Assembly (NCBI RefSeq): GCF_020733705.1
Contig: NZ_JAJFZM010000001.1
Coordinates: 372,001 to 436,000 of the forward strand
Length of the DNA stretch: 64,000 nt
DNA from: Nocardia australiensis
GTDB taxonomy: Bacteria; Actinomycetota; Actinomycetes; Mycobacteriales; Mycobacteriaceae
Direction: 5' to 3'
A model generated the notes under the pieces. That model saw nothing but the letters and a program-made list of their open reading frames with translations. It had not been told where the DNA came from and did not search any database. Both the position numbers and the translations under genes were made by a program. Of the stretch, positions 28,463 through 36,481 are shown piece after piece (position 1 is the first letter of the stretch; each line of letters opens with the position of its first letter).

Positions 28463-30178
28463 ATGAGACCAACCGACGGCAGCGCGATCACCAATCCCGA
28501 GAACGCGCACAGCTTTTCGCACGCGGAGATCAAACAGGCAGCCGATCGGATGGACCCGGCTGGAATAGCGGGCGCGTTGACCGCCTGGTCATCCATCGCG
28601 GCCGCGGTGACCACGGCCGGCGAGCAATTCGAAACGGCGATCCGGCAGGCGGTGGACCGGGACTGGGAGGGGGCCGCCGCGAACAAGGCCGTCGCGGCCA
28701 TTCGCGACTATGCGACCCGGATGGGAGAGCTGGGACAGGCACTGAATCAGCAGTCGCAGCCGTTATCGGCGGCATCGAGCGCGGCCGCACGTTTCAAGGC
28801 CGCCATTGCGGCGGTTCCGGAAAGCACTAGCACACAGAGCGATACAGCGGCACGCAATTCCGCGGAAGAACAGGCTCGCGACGATATGAACACCCTGTAC
28901 ATCCAGCCGTACGGGGTGGCCGCCACCGAGATTCCGACATTGCCGCCCCCGGTCGGGCCGATTACCGCAGCGCTGGTCGGCGTCGGGGGCATGAACACAA
29001 TTACCGGATCCGCCTCCGCCGCTATGCCGACCAACACTGAATCGGGTGAACCGAACCGGCCGGGCGAGCATCGCGAACCTTCCGATCCCGGCACACCCAT
29101 ATCCGTCAACGAGTCGAGCCAGCACCGACCAGCGGGGCCCGCGATCCCAACACCCACCAGCGAAGCGAGCGAACACGGACCATCGGTTTCCAGCAACCTC
29201 ATATCCACCGGCGAATCGAGTGAGCCGGGCGAACACGGGCCAACCAGTCCACGTACCCCCATATCCACGGGCGAATCGAACGACCCGGGCGAGCACGAAC
29301 CGACCGGCCCTCGCACCCCCGCATCTACGGGCGAGCAGTTCGGGCCCACGGGCGTTATGCAACCGGAAGAGACTGCCACACCGAGGGTTTCGCCTAAGCC
29401 CGACCCAGACACCGACACCTCGGCCGCGGCGGCTGATACGACATCGCACGCCACTTCGCCGCCGTCTGAAACGGCACCCGCATCGGGATCGCGATCGGCC
29501 CCCGTATCGGCATCGGGTTCCACGACGGCACCACCGGCCAACACTCCCAATGGGTGGACTCCGTCAACACCCGCACCGGCAGCCGGAAATCCGAGCGGGT
29601 GGACATCCCTGATACCGCTGGGGTCGACGAACACTGCGGCACCGTCGACGCCCTTCGCGGCGGTCCCCCAGTCAGCGGCACCAACCGCGCCCAGCCCGAT
29701 CACCATCGACACTACGGCGGCCCAGCCGGGAACGCCGGGCGCATCCGGCCACGGCGCCGAACCACGACCAGGCATCGCACCCCTCGCACAACCCGGAGCC
29801 ACAACCACACCCGGCCCGGCACCAGCTCACGGCACCGAACCCAGGGTCGGTACCACGCCGCCCGGAGCCACAACCGGAACGCCGACCGCGCCCGGGCCCG
29901 CAGCGGGTCATGGCAACGAACCACGACCGGGTGCCACACTTTCCGCGCAGCCTAAGGCGACGGCGGAAACGTCTGCGACACAATCCGTCTCCGGCTCAGC
30001 TGCCCGGAACGGGGCCGTGCATGTCGCGGGCTATTCGAGCGGAATACCACGGGTCCACACCGGAAGGTCCGATGAAGGCGAGCACGATTCACCGGATTAT
30101 CTGCGCACCGAGGAACATGGTGCCGAGCTCATCGGCACGGTCGAGCCGACCGTGCCGCCGGTCTTGGGGGACGAGTGA
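28463..30178 (+). CDS. PPE-like WxG type VII secretion substrate with long Pro/Thr/Ser-rich tail
   Basis: A 571-residue protein. Residues 1-165 form two predicted helices around W68-E-G70 (VDRDWEGAAANKAV), the WxG turn of ESX substrates, and end in ARDDMNTLYIQPYGVAATEI as in nocardial PPE-like proteins. Residues about 190-570 are low-complexity Pro/Thr/Ala/Ser with two repeat blocks. A clean YxxxD/E export motif was not found after the helices. GGAGGGG at 28451-28457 supports the ATG at 28463. The stop overlaps the espG GTG (GTGA). No ESX core gene (EccA-E, MycP, EsxA/B) lies in the window, so export would use machinery elsewhere (inference). Confidence 0.82.
   Translation: MRPTDGSAITNPENAHSFSHAEIKQAADRMDPAGIAGALTAWSSIAAAVTTAGEQFETAIRQAVDRDWEGAAANKAVAAIRDYATRMGELGQALNQQSQPLSAASSAAARFKAAIAAVPESTSTQSDTAARNSAEEQARDDMNTLYIQPYGVAATEIPTLPPPVGPITAALVGVGGMNTITGSASAAMPTNTESGEPNRPGEHREPSDPGTPISVNESSQHRPAGPAIPTPTSEASEHGPSVSSNLISTGESSEPGEHGPTSPRTPISTGESNDPGEHEPTGPRTPASTGEQFGPTGVMQPEETATPRVSPKPDPDTDTSAAAADTTSHATSPPSETAPASGSRSAPVSASGSTTAPPANTPNGWTPSTPAPAAGNPSGWTSLIPLGSTNTAAPSTPFAAVPQSAAPTAPSPITIDTTAAQPGTPGASGHGAEPRPGIAPLAQPGATTTPGPAPAHGTEPRVGTTPPGATTGTPTAPGPAAGHGNEPRPGATLSAQPKATAETSATQSVSGSAARNGAVHVAGYSSGIPRVHTGRSDEGEHDSPDYLRTEEHGAELIGTVEPTVPPVLGDE
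29201..29340 (+). repeat. 60-base in-frame tandem repeat in the PPE-like gene
   Basis: Units begin at 29201, 29261 and 29321 (the last partial) and encode STGESSEPGEHGPTSPRTPI, STGESNDPGEHEPTGPRTPA and STGEQ. A more degenerate relative lies near 29099. Further on, the peptide GHG-x-EPRPG recurs three times (about 29750-29935). Confidence 0.85.
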
Positions 30179-30915
30179 CGGCGCACTGGCTGCTCTCGGC
30201 CGAACAATTCGCGGCCGCGTGGTTCGAAACCGGTATGGACCGCTTGCCGTTTCCATTTCGGTTCACCAGCCGATTCCCCGGCAGCAACGAATACCAGGCG
30301 TATCAACGGCAGTTCCGGACCGAGCTCGCGCACGAAGACCATCTACCGCTGCGGAGCGCGTTGCAAGCGATCGCCCAACCCGATTGGCGCATAGAGCTAT
30401 TCGGTATCGATAACACTCGGGGCGCTGTCGAGATGCGGGCGATCGGTTGCGCGGTGCGCGGCGGTCCCGGTGTCATCGCCGTGCAGGTACCCGCCCCGGA
30501 CGGCGGCAAGGTTCGATTGCGTCGCTGTCGTGTCGACCAGTTGGCCACTGATATGGTCCGGCTCCTGCCCAATCCGACGGCTGGCCCGGCGGCCGAAAAG
30601 CGCTATCTACTGGACGATCTCAACGATGACCGTCCCGATCCCTTCGGCACCGCGCCCTCGCGAGCGGTGCGGGAACACTACCGCCGATTCTGGCGGCAAC
30701 GTTGCGACACCCGTGGCACCGCTACCGTGCTGCTCGGCCCACGCAATGCCGCTCCGTCGCGCACCGGCGTATTGCGGTGGATCGACACCCCGCAGGGACG
30801 CTACAGCGAGACCCCGGCCAACCGTGCACTGATGATTCGCCCGTCGACCAGCGCGGATATCACCCGCTACCTGGACGAGGCCATCATTCGCGGCAGGACG
30901 AAGCTGGACCGATAG
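30175..30915 (+). CDS. espG: ESX secretion-associated chaperone, EspG family
   Basis: A 246-residue cytosolic protein of the EspG family, chaperones that bind the tip of PE-PPE dimers and keep them soluble for a matching ESX system. Family features: the N-terminal WLLSAEQFAAAWFETGMDRLP, strand FPFRFTSRFPGSNEY, GVIAVQVPAPDGGKVRL, and the C-terminal GVLRWIDTPQGRYSETP. Start GTG at 30175 overlaps the PPE-like stop by 4 bases. The tight coupling supports the neighbour being its client. The next gene starts 8 bases downstream, so all three probably share a message. Confidence 0.88.
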   Translation: MTAHWLLSAEQFAAAWFETGMDRLPFPFRFTSRFPGSNEYQAYQRQFRTELAHEDHLPLRSALQAIAQPDWRIELFGIDNTRGAVEMRAIGCAVRGGPGVIAVQVPAPDGGKVRLRRCRVDQLATDMVRLLPNPTAGPAAEKRYLLDDLNDDRPDPFGTAPSRAVREHYRRFWRQRCDTRGTATVLLGPRNAAPSRTGVLRWIDTPQGRYSETPANRALMIRPSTSADITRYLDEAIIRGRTKLDR

Positions 30916-30923
30916 GCGATGCC

Positions 30924-31649
30924 ATGCGGCCGGTACGCGGATTGCGACGGCGGATGAAGGCGAAGTCGGTGCCGCTGCTGTGTGTCGCCGCCCTGGTGGT
31001 GGCGCTGTGGGTCCGCGACGACACGCACTCGTCAATCGTCGCGTCCGATGTTCGACTGCCGTTGGCCGCCTTTCCGCCAGCATCAGCATCGGCGCGCACG
31101 ATGCTGCACGAACTGTCGGTCGCATGGAACGAACACGGGGAGACTTACGCCCGCAACGCCTTCGGCCCCGGCTGGTCGGGCCACGGCGGTGAACCGCTGC
31201 GGGCCGACGGCTGCACCGCCCGCGACGTGGTGCTGCGCCGCGACCTGCACGACCTACGAATGGCCGATCGCAATCCCTGCGTCGTCCTGTCCGGCAGCCT
31301 CGACGACCCCTACACCGGCGCGCTCCTGCTTTACGACCGTTTCCAGGCATCCGAGCTGGAGATCGACCACCTCGTACCGCTCGGCAACGCATGGCGGTCC
31401 GGTGCCTGGGACTGGCCCACGGATCGGCGCGAGCAAATGGCCAACGACGTCGACAATCTTGTCGCCGTCGCGCGGCGCGCGAATCGGGACAAGGGCAGCC
31501 GGAGTCCTGACCGATGGCGGCCACGGCCCGAGTATCGGTGCGAGTACGCCCGGCGCTGGATCGCCCTGAAAACCCGCTACGCACTGCATGTCACTCCCCC
31601 GGAAAGGGACGCGCTCGACGAGATGCTCGATGCGTGCTCAGGGCAATAG
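30924..31649 (+). CDS. Exported HNH nuclease (DUF1524-type)
   Basis: A 241-residue protein with a basic N-tail (MRPVRGLRRRMKAK), a hydrophobic signal or anchor (SVPLLCVAALVVALWV) and an extracytoplasmic domain. The nuclease core is ELEIDHLVPLGNAWRSG followed by DVDNLVAVARRANRDKGSR and RWRPRPEYRCEYARRWI, as in secreted DUF1524/GmrSD-C-like actinobacterial HNH nucleases: the His of EIDH is the general base and the Asn/His set binds metal. Four cysteines (CTARD, NPCVV, YRCEY, DACSG) could form disulfides outside the cell. It begins 8 bases after espG. A DNA-scavenging or competition role is inference. An alternative start is ATG 30954. Confidence 0.85.
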   Translation: MRPVRGLRRRMKAKSVPLLCVAALVVALWVRDDTHSSIVASDVRLPLAAFPPASASARTMLHELSVAWNEHGETYARNAFGPGWSGHGGEPLRADGCTARDVVLRRDLHDLRMADRNPCVVLSGSLDDPYTGALLLYDRFQASELEIDHLVPLGNAWRSGAWDWPTDRREQMANDVDNLVAVARRANRDKGSRSPDRWRPRPEYRCEYARRWIALKTRYALHVTPPERDALDEMLDACSGQ

Positions 31650-31777
31650 TCCTCGAGTCCGAACGTGTTCACCGGGGGCGCGATTGCGTTGGCACCACGA
31701 CAGCCCTGGATGCGCGCCGAGCGCCATCGTCAGCGCCCGGTTCGTCAGGTCCTAGCTACCGCGCGCGGTCCGCACGC

Positions 31778-33073
31778 TCAGCCGAGCAGGTTCCAGTCCT
31801 CGAGCCCCTGGTAGAGCGGGAGGTCGCGGGCCAGCTTGGTAACGCGGGCGCGTAGCGACTCGACATCGGAGCCGCCGGCCAGTGCGGTGCCGATGATGTC
31901 GGCGACCTCGGTGAACTCGGCATCGCCGAAGCCTCGGGTGGCCAGTGCGGCGGTGCCGATGCGCAGGCCGGAGGTGACCATCGGCGGACGCGGGTCGAAC
32001 GGAACGGCGTTGCGGTTCACTGTGATTCCGATTTCGTGCAGCAGATCCTCGCCCTGCTGACCGTCGAGTTCGGAGTTGCGCAGGTCGACGAGCACCAGGT
32101 GCACATCGGTACCGCCGGTGAGGACGCTGATGCCCTTGCCCTTGACGTCGGCGCCACCGAGACGCTCGGCCAGGATCTTCGCGCCCGACAGGGTGCGCTC
32201 CTGACGGTCCTTGAATTCCGCGCCGCCCGCAATCTTGAACGCGACGGCCTTCGCGGCGATCACGTGCATGAGCGGACCGCCCTGTTGACCGGGGAACACC
32301 GCACTGTTGAGCTTCTTCGCGTACTCCTTCTTCGCCAGGATCAGGCCGGAACGCGGGCCGCCGAGGGTCTTGTGCACAGTGGAGGACACCACGTCGGCGT
32401 AGGGCACCGGCGAGGGGTGTAGTCCGGCGGCGACCAGACCGGCGAAGTGCGCCATATCCACCCACAGGTAGGCGCCCACCTCGTCGGCGATCTCACGGAA
32501 CGCGGCGAAATCCTGGTGCCGCGGGTAAGCCGACCAGCCCGCGACGATAACCTTCGGACGTGCCTCGCGTGCGGTCTTGCGCAGCTCGTCCATGTCGATG
32601 CGGTGGTCTTCCTTGCTCACCCCGTACGAGTGCACCTCGTAGAGTTTGCCGGAGAAGTTCAGCCGCATGCCGTGGGTCAGGTGACCGCCGTGCGCGAGGT
32701 CGAGACCGAGCAGCTTGTCGCCCGGATCCATCAGCGCCATCAATACCGCGGCGTTCGCTTGCGCGCCGGAATGTGGCTGCACATTGGCGAATTCGGCGCC
32801 GAACAGTTCCTTGGCGCGATCGCGAGCGAGCGTCTCGACGACATCGACGTGCTCGCAGCCGCCATAGTAGCGACGCCCCGGGTAGCCCTCGGCGTACTTG
32901 TTGGTGAGCACACTGCCCTGCGCCTGCAGCACCGCGCGCGGCACGAAGTTCTCGGAGGCGATCATCTCGAGGGTGTCGCGTTCGCGGGCGAGTTCGCCTG
33001 CCATCGCGGCAGCGAGCTCCGGATCGAGCTCACCGAGAGACTGAGTATTGACAGAGGCCGTCGTCTGCGTCAC
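31778..33073 (-). CDS. glyA: Serine hydroxymethyltransferase
   Basis: PLP enzyme that converts serine and tetrahydrofolate to glycine and 5,10-methylene-THF, the main one-carbon source. The 431-residue product shows the N-terminal [12 protein letters not shown], the glycine-rich YYGGCEHVD, and the PLP-lysine motif [14 protein letters not shown]. Start GTG at 33073. It converges on the HNH nuclease and is divergent from coaA. In M. tuberculosis glyA1 (Rv1093) is directly followed by desA2 and phoH2; here the accessory block 25.6-31.7 kb separates them. Confidence 0.96.
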   Translation of the reverse strand: MTQTTASVNTQSLGELDPELAAAMAGELARERDTLEMIASENFVPRAVLQAQGSVLTNKYAEGYPGRRYYGGCEHVDVVETLARDRAKELFGAEFANVQPHSGAQANAAVLMALMDPGDKLLGLDLAHGGHLTHGMRLNFSGKLYEVHSYGVSKEDHRIDMDELRKTAREARPKVIVAGWSAYPRHQDFAAFREIADEVGAYLWVDMAHFAGLVAAGLHPSPVPYADVVSSTVHKTLGGPRSGLILAKKEYAKKLNSAVFPGQQGGPLMHVIAAKAVAFKIAGGAEFKDRQERTLSGAKILAERLGGADVKGKGISVLTGGTDVHLVLVDLRNSELDGQQGEDLLHEIGITVNRNAVPFDPRPPMVTSGLRIGTAALATRGFGDAEFTEVADIIGTALAGGSDVESLRARVTKLARDLPLYQGLEDWNLLG

Positions 33074-33542
33074 CGCATCAGTCTATTGGCCGCCGGTAGC
33101 CGCATCGGCATGGGGTTCGTCCGCACTCGAAACGTCCGTCAGTGGCACACCCTGGTGCGGCCTACTCGACGTTTGCCGCACCACCGCCACACTGAAGGCC
33201 GCGTCGTCGACGAGCGGGCACGCCTGTCATGCTCCGCTGATGCCCGTCCGGGCGCCCGAGTAACGATCGGGCGCCGGCGTACTCGGCGACCAGCCTTTCC
33301 GCTCCCTATAGAAAGCCAGCCCGAGCCGCAGACACTCGGTAACAAGCGCAGGCGCTTCCATGCTCGCCGACATTAGTGGCTACTCGCCGCAGCATCGACT
33401 CGGTTACCAGTGGGTAACGCCGACTAAGGTACCCCGCGCTTCGCACGATGTTGACGCAGAGCACAATTCGGCTATGCGGCAAGAGTTTGACCGAATCGCA
33501 CGGCGCACGCACGAGTGTTTGCCTGCGTGGAGCGTCGGGTAA
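33074..33542. other. 469-base divergent glyA/coaA intergenic region with one hairpin
   Basis: No credible gene: the open frames here are Arg-rich and lack ribosome sites. The notable structure is a 9-base perfect stem, GGCGCCCGA at 33251-33259 with TCGGGCGCC at 33267-33275 and a 7-base loop. It lies about 175 bases upstream of glyA, in what would be the glyA 5' leader or promoter region. I could not match it to a known riboswitch fold. Confidence 0.55.
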
Positions 33543-34475
33543 ATGGCACGAATGAGCGAGCCGAGCCCGTATGTGGAATTCGACCGGAAACAGTGGCGAA
33601 CGCTGCGTAAGTCGACTCCGCTGGTGCTCACCGAGGATGAACTGATCGGTCTTCGGGGGCTCGGCGAACAGATCGACCTGGAAGAGGTCGCCGAGGTTTA
33701 TCTGCCGCTCGCTCGACTCATACACCTGCAGGTCGCGGCACGTCAGCGACTGTTCGCCGCGACCGCGACATTCCTCGGCGAGAAGCACCCCGACCAGCAG
33801 GTCCCCTTCGTCATCGGCGTCGCGGGCAGTGTCGCGGTCGGAAAGTCCACGACGGCGCGCGTACTTCAGGCCTTGCTCGCGCGCTGGAATCATCATCCGC
33901 GTGTGGATTTGGTCACAACCGATGGATTCCTCTATCCCACAGCGGAACTGACCCGGCGCGGCATCATGCATCGCAAGGGCTTTCCGGAAAGCTACGATCG
34001 CCGTAAACTTCTACGTTTCGTCACCGAGGTGAAATCCGGTGCTCCCGAAGTATGCGCGCCGATGTATTCGCATATCTCCTACGATATTGTGCCCGGCAAG
34101 TTCCACTGCGTGACCCAGCCCGACATTCTCATTGTGGAAGGGCTGAACGTTCTACAGACCGGTCCGCGCCTGATGGTGTCGGATCTGTTCGACTTCTCTA
34201 TCTATGTCGACGCCCGCATCGAAGACATCGAGAAGTGGTATGTGCAAAGGTTTCTCACCCTGCGTGAAACCGCATTCGCAAACCCCGAGGCGCATTTCCA
34301 CCACTACTCCGGATTCACCGACGAGCAGGCGACCACCACCGCGCAGGAGATCTGGAACTCCACCAACCGCCCCAACCTGGTCGACAATATTCTGCCCACC
34401 CGGCCTCGCGCGACGCTCGTACTGCGCAAGGACGCCGACCACAGCATCAACCGGCTGCGGCTGCGCAAGCTGTAG
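33543..34475 (+). CDS. coaA: Type I pantothenate kinase
   Basis: First step of CoA synthesis: ATP-dependent phosphorylation of pantothenate, feedback-inhibited by CoA in this class. The 310-residue product carries Walker [13 protein letters not shown] at residues 92-103, the catalytic/substrate stretch [17 protein letters not shown], and the C-terminal [13 protein letters not shown]. The N-terminus [18 protein letters not shown] aligns with M. tuberculosis CoaA ([14 protein letters not shown]) as I remember it, supporting ATG 33543 over the second ATG at 33552. Convergent with the isoprenyl synthase. Confidence 0.97.
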   Translation: MARMSEPSPYVEFDRKQWRTLRKSTPLVLTEDELIGLRGLGEQIDLEEVAEVYLPLARLIHLQVAARQRLFAATATFLGEKHPDQQVPFVIGVAGSVAVGKSTTARVLQALLARWNHHPRVDLVTTDGFLYPTAELTRRGIMHRKGFPESYDRRKLLRFVTEVKSGAPEVCAPMYSHISYDIVPGKFHCVTQPDILIVEGLNVLQTGPRLMVSDLFDFSIYVDARIEDIEKWYVQRFLTLRETAFANPEAHFHHYSGFTDEQATTTAQEIWNSTNRPNLVDNILPTRPRATLVLRKDADHSINRLRLRKL

Positions 34476-34616
34476 CCTTCGTCGCGCCGCACGGCCGACT
34501 CCGCACGCACGGCGCAACACCGCCGACCCGACCCCGTGGCATAGGCCCCGATGAGACCGTACGGTACGCGAAAAATGGCACGTCCGAACCAGTTTCGCGA
34601 ACCGGCCTGCGCGAGC

Positions 34617-35405
34617 TCAGATCCCGAAGCGGCGGTGCCTGGCGGCGAAGTCGCGTAGCGCGCGCAAGAAATCCACGCGACGGAACTCCGGCCAATAAGC
34701 CTCGGTGAACCATATCTCCGAGTATGCGCTCTGCCACAGCAGAAAGCCTGAAAGCCGCTGCTCACCGGAGGTGCGAATGACCAGATCCGGGTCGGGCTGG
34801 CCGGATGTGTAGAGGTGCTGGCCGATCGCGTTGACCGTGATCGACTGCACCAGATCCTCGCCCTGCTCGCCCGCGGCCATCTCCTGACGAACCAGCTTGC
34901 GAACCGCGTCGGCGATCTCTTGCCTGCCGCCATAGCCGACGGCCACGTTCACGTGCACCCCGTCACGACCGCTCGTGCGTTCCTCGGCAACGCGCAGCCG
35001 CTTGGCGATCAGCTCCGGGAATCCCTCGAGCGAGCCGACGATGCGCACGCTCCAGTTCTGCTCCGGCGCGGACAGTTCCTCGACGACATCGGTGATCACT
35101 TCGAACAGCGTCTCCAGCTCGTCCGGATCGCGCTGCAGGTTCTCGGTAGAGAGCAGATAGACCGTGACCATTTCGATGCCCTGATCGGCGCACCAGCCGA
35201 CCAGTTCGGCGATCTTCAGCGCACCGACGCGGTGGCCATGGCTGACATCGGCGAAACCGTTCTCCCGCGCCCAGCGGCGATTACCATCGCACATCACTGC
35301 CACATGCCGGGGATGCTGTTTGCCGACCAGCTGCTTGGACAGCCGCGTCTCGTAGATGCGATAGGGCAAACCACGCACGTGACTCGGAAACTCCACGGCG
35401 ACCAA
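34617..35405 (-). CDS. Short-chain (Z)-isoprenyl diphosphate synthase, Rv1086 type
   Basis: cis-Prenyltransferase of 262 residues, the same length as M. tuberculosis Rv1086, which makes E,Z-farnesyl diphosphate, precursor of the decaprenyl phosphate carrier for arabinogalactan and peptidoglycan. Family motifs: catalytic MCDGNRRWAREN, VTVYLLSTENLQRDPDEL, VAVGYGGRQEI, and the C-terminal DPDLVIRTSGEQRLSGFL with SEIWFTEAYWPEF. The motif DVSHGHRVGA is close to the Rv1086 DVSYGYRMGA. Chain length is inferred from this resemblance. Overlaps no neighbour; divergent from the hemolysin-III gene. Confidence 0.93.
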   Translation of the reverse strand: MVAVEFPSHVRGLPYRIYETRLSKQLVGKQHPRHVAVMCDGNRRWARENGFADVSHGHRVGALKIAELVGWCADQGIEMVTVYLLSTENLQRDPDELETLFEVITDVVEELSAPEQNWSVRIVGSLEGFPELIAKRLRVAEERTSGRDGVHVNVAVGYGGRQEIADAVRKLVRQEMAAGEQGEDLVQSITVNAIGQHLYTSGQPDPDLVIRTSGEQRLSGFLLWQSAYSEIWFTEAYWPEFRRVDFLRALRDFAARHRRFGI

Positions 35406-35518
35406 CAGTACGCCTCAGTGGCGCGATCCCGGCAGCGGCCGGGTTTCCCGTACAGTTACGGAGAGCCAACAACTTACGGTTGCGTAGGTTACGGAGTGGT
35501 AACTCTAGGAGGTGGGTT

Positions 35519-36232
35519 GTGCCCGATCCAGTCCCCGCCAGTGCGGCTCCCGCGACGGCCCCGGGCACGGCGGCGGAGATGCCGACAGCCGCGCTCGTCA
35601 AACCGCGTTTGCGCGGCTGGATTCACACCTGGGCCGTCGGCATCGGCGCGGTCGCCGTGATCGCACTGGTCATCAAGGCTGCCACCATCTCGGCGACCGC
35701 GGGTTGGTCGACGCTGGTCTACGGACTGACCGTGTGTGGACTGTTCGGCATCAGCGCCGTCTACCACCGCATCACCTGGCCGACCGTGCGCGCCCGGATT
35801 CATATGAAGCGCGCCGACCATTCGATGATCTTCCTGTTCATCGCGGGCAGCTACACCCCATTCGCGCTGCTCGGATTGCCGGGCGGCACCGGCCGGACAC
35901 TGCTGATCGTAGTGTGGATGGGTGCGCTCGCCGGAGTCGCGTTGAAACTGCTGTGGCCGACCGCGCCGCGCTGGGTCGGCGTACCGCTGTATCTATTGCT
36001 CGGCTGGGCGATCGTGCCGGTAGTCGGCCGGCTGACCACCAACGTCGGTCTCGCGCCGCTGATTCTGTTGCTGATCGGCGGGCTCGTCTACAGCGGCGGC
36101 GCGATCCTCTACGCCACCAAATGGCCCAATCCATGGCCGACGGTCTTCGGCCATCACGAGTTCTTTCACGCCGCGACGGTGCTCGCGGCGGTATGCCACT
36201 ATGCCGCGATCTGGTTGGTGGTGCTGCGCTGA
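35519..36232 (+). CDS. Hemolysin III family (PAQR) membrane protein
   Basis: A 237-residue, seven-helix integral membrane protein homologous to Rv1085c. PAQR metal-site motifs are visible: SAVYHRITW, DHSMIFLFIAGSYTPF and, at the end, GHHEFFHAATVLAAVCHYAA, whose histidines bind zinc in relatives. AGGAGG lies 7 bases before the GTG at 35519, which decides the start. A Pro/Ala-rich N-tail of about 30 residues precedes the first helix. Possible hydrolase or receptor-like activity; bacterial role unclear, and hemolysis is only a historical name. Confidence 0.92.
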   Translation: MPDPVPASAAPATAPGTAAEMPTAALVKPRLRGWIHTWAVGIGAVAVIALVIKAATISATAGWSTLVYGLTVCGLFGISAVYHRITWPTVRARIHMKRADHSMIFLFIAGSYTPFALLGLPGGTGRTLLIVVWMGALAGVALKLLWPTAPRWVGVPLYLLLGWAIVPVVGRLTTNVGLAPLILLLIGGLVYSGGAILYATKWPNPWPTVFGHHEFFHAATVLAAVCHYAAIWLVVLR

Positions 36233-36307
36233 TACGTGTACCGCTCCCGTTTTCCGGTGACAGCAAATAAAGTCGCAGCGGGACGACAATCACTGGGGCG
36301 GCAAACG

Positions 36308-36481
36308 ATGACACAGCAGACGATCGATACCGGAACCTACGCGGCGCGGCGGCGGCCGGAACTTGTGAGCACGGGCAAGTTTCCGCTGTTGGTCGCGCTG
36401 ATTCTATGCTGCTCGTTCGTGTTCCTCATCGCCCCGATCATTACGGCGCTGCCGCCCCGAGCCGGTGTGCGCGCACCGTGA
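36308..36481 (+). CDS. Small single-pass membrane protein (57 residues) upstream of cyclase
   Basis: Short gene: ATG at 36308 with a purine-rich upstream stretch (GGGGCGGCAAACG). The N-terminal half is soluble (MTQQTIDTGTYAARRRPELV), the rest one membrane segment (FPLLVALILCCSFVFLIAPI) with two adjacent cysteines and a short Pro/Arg tail. Its stop overlaps the cyclase GTG (GTGA), so the two are coupled. I know no family for it; an accessory subunit or sensor for the cyclase is a guess from position. Confidence 0.6.
   Translation: MTQQTIDTGTYAARRRPELVSTGKFPLLVALILCCSFVFLIAPIITALPPRAGVRAP

Noticed and set aside
28463..28960. Type VII secretion motif YxxxD/E in the PPE-like protein
   Set aside because: I looked after both helices and found tyrosines, but none with D or E at the fourth following position, so I did not claim it.
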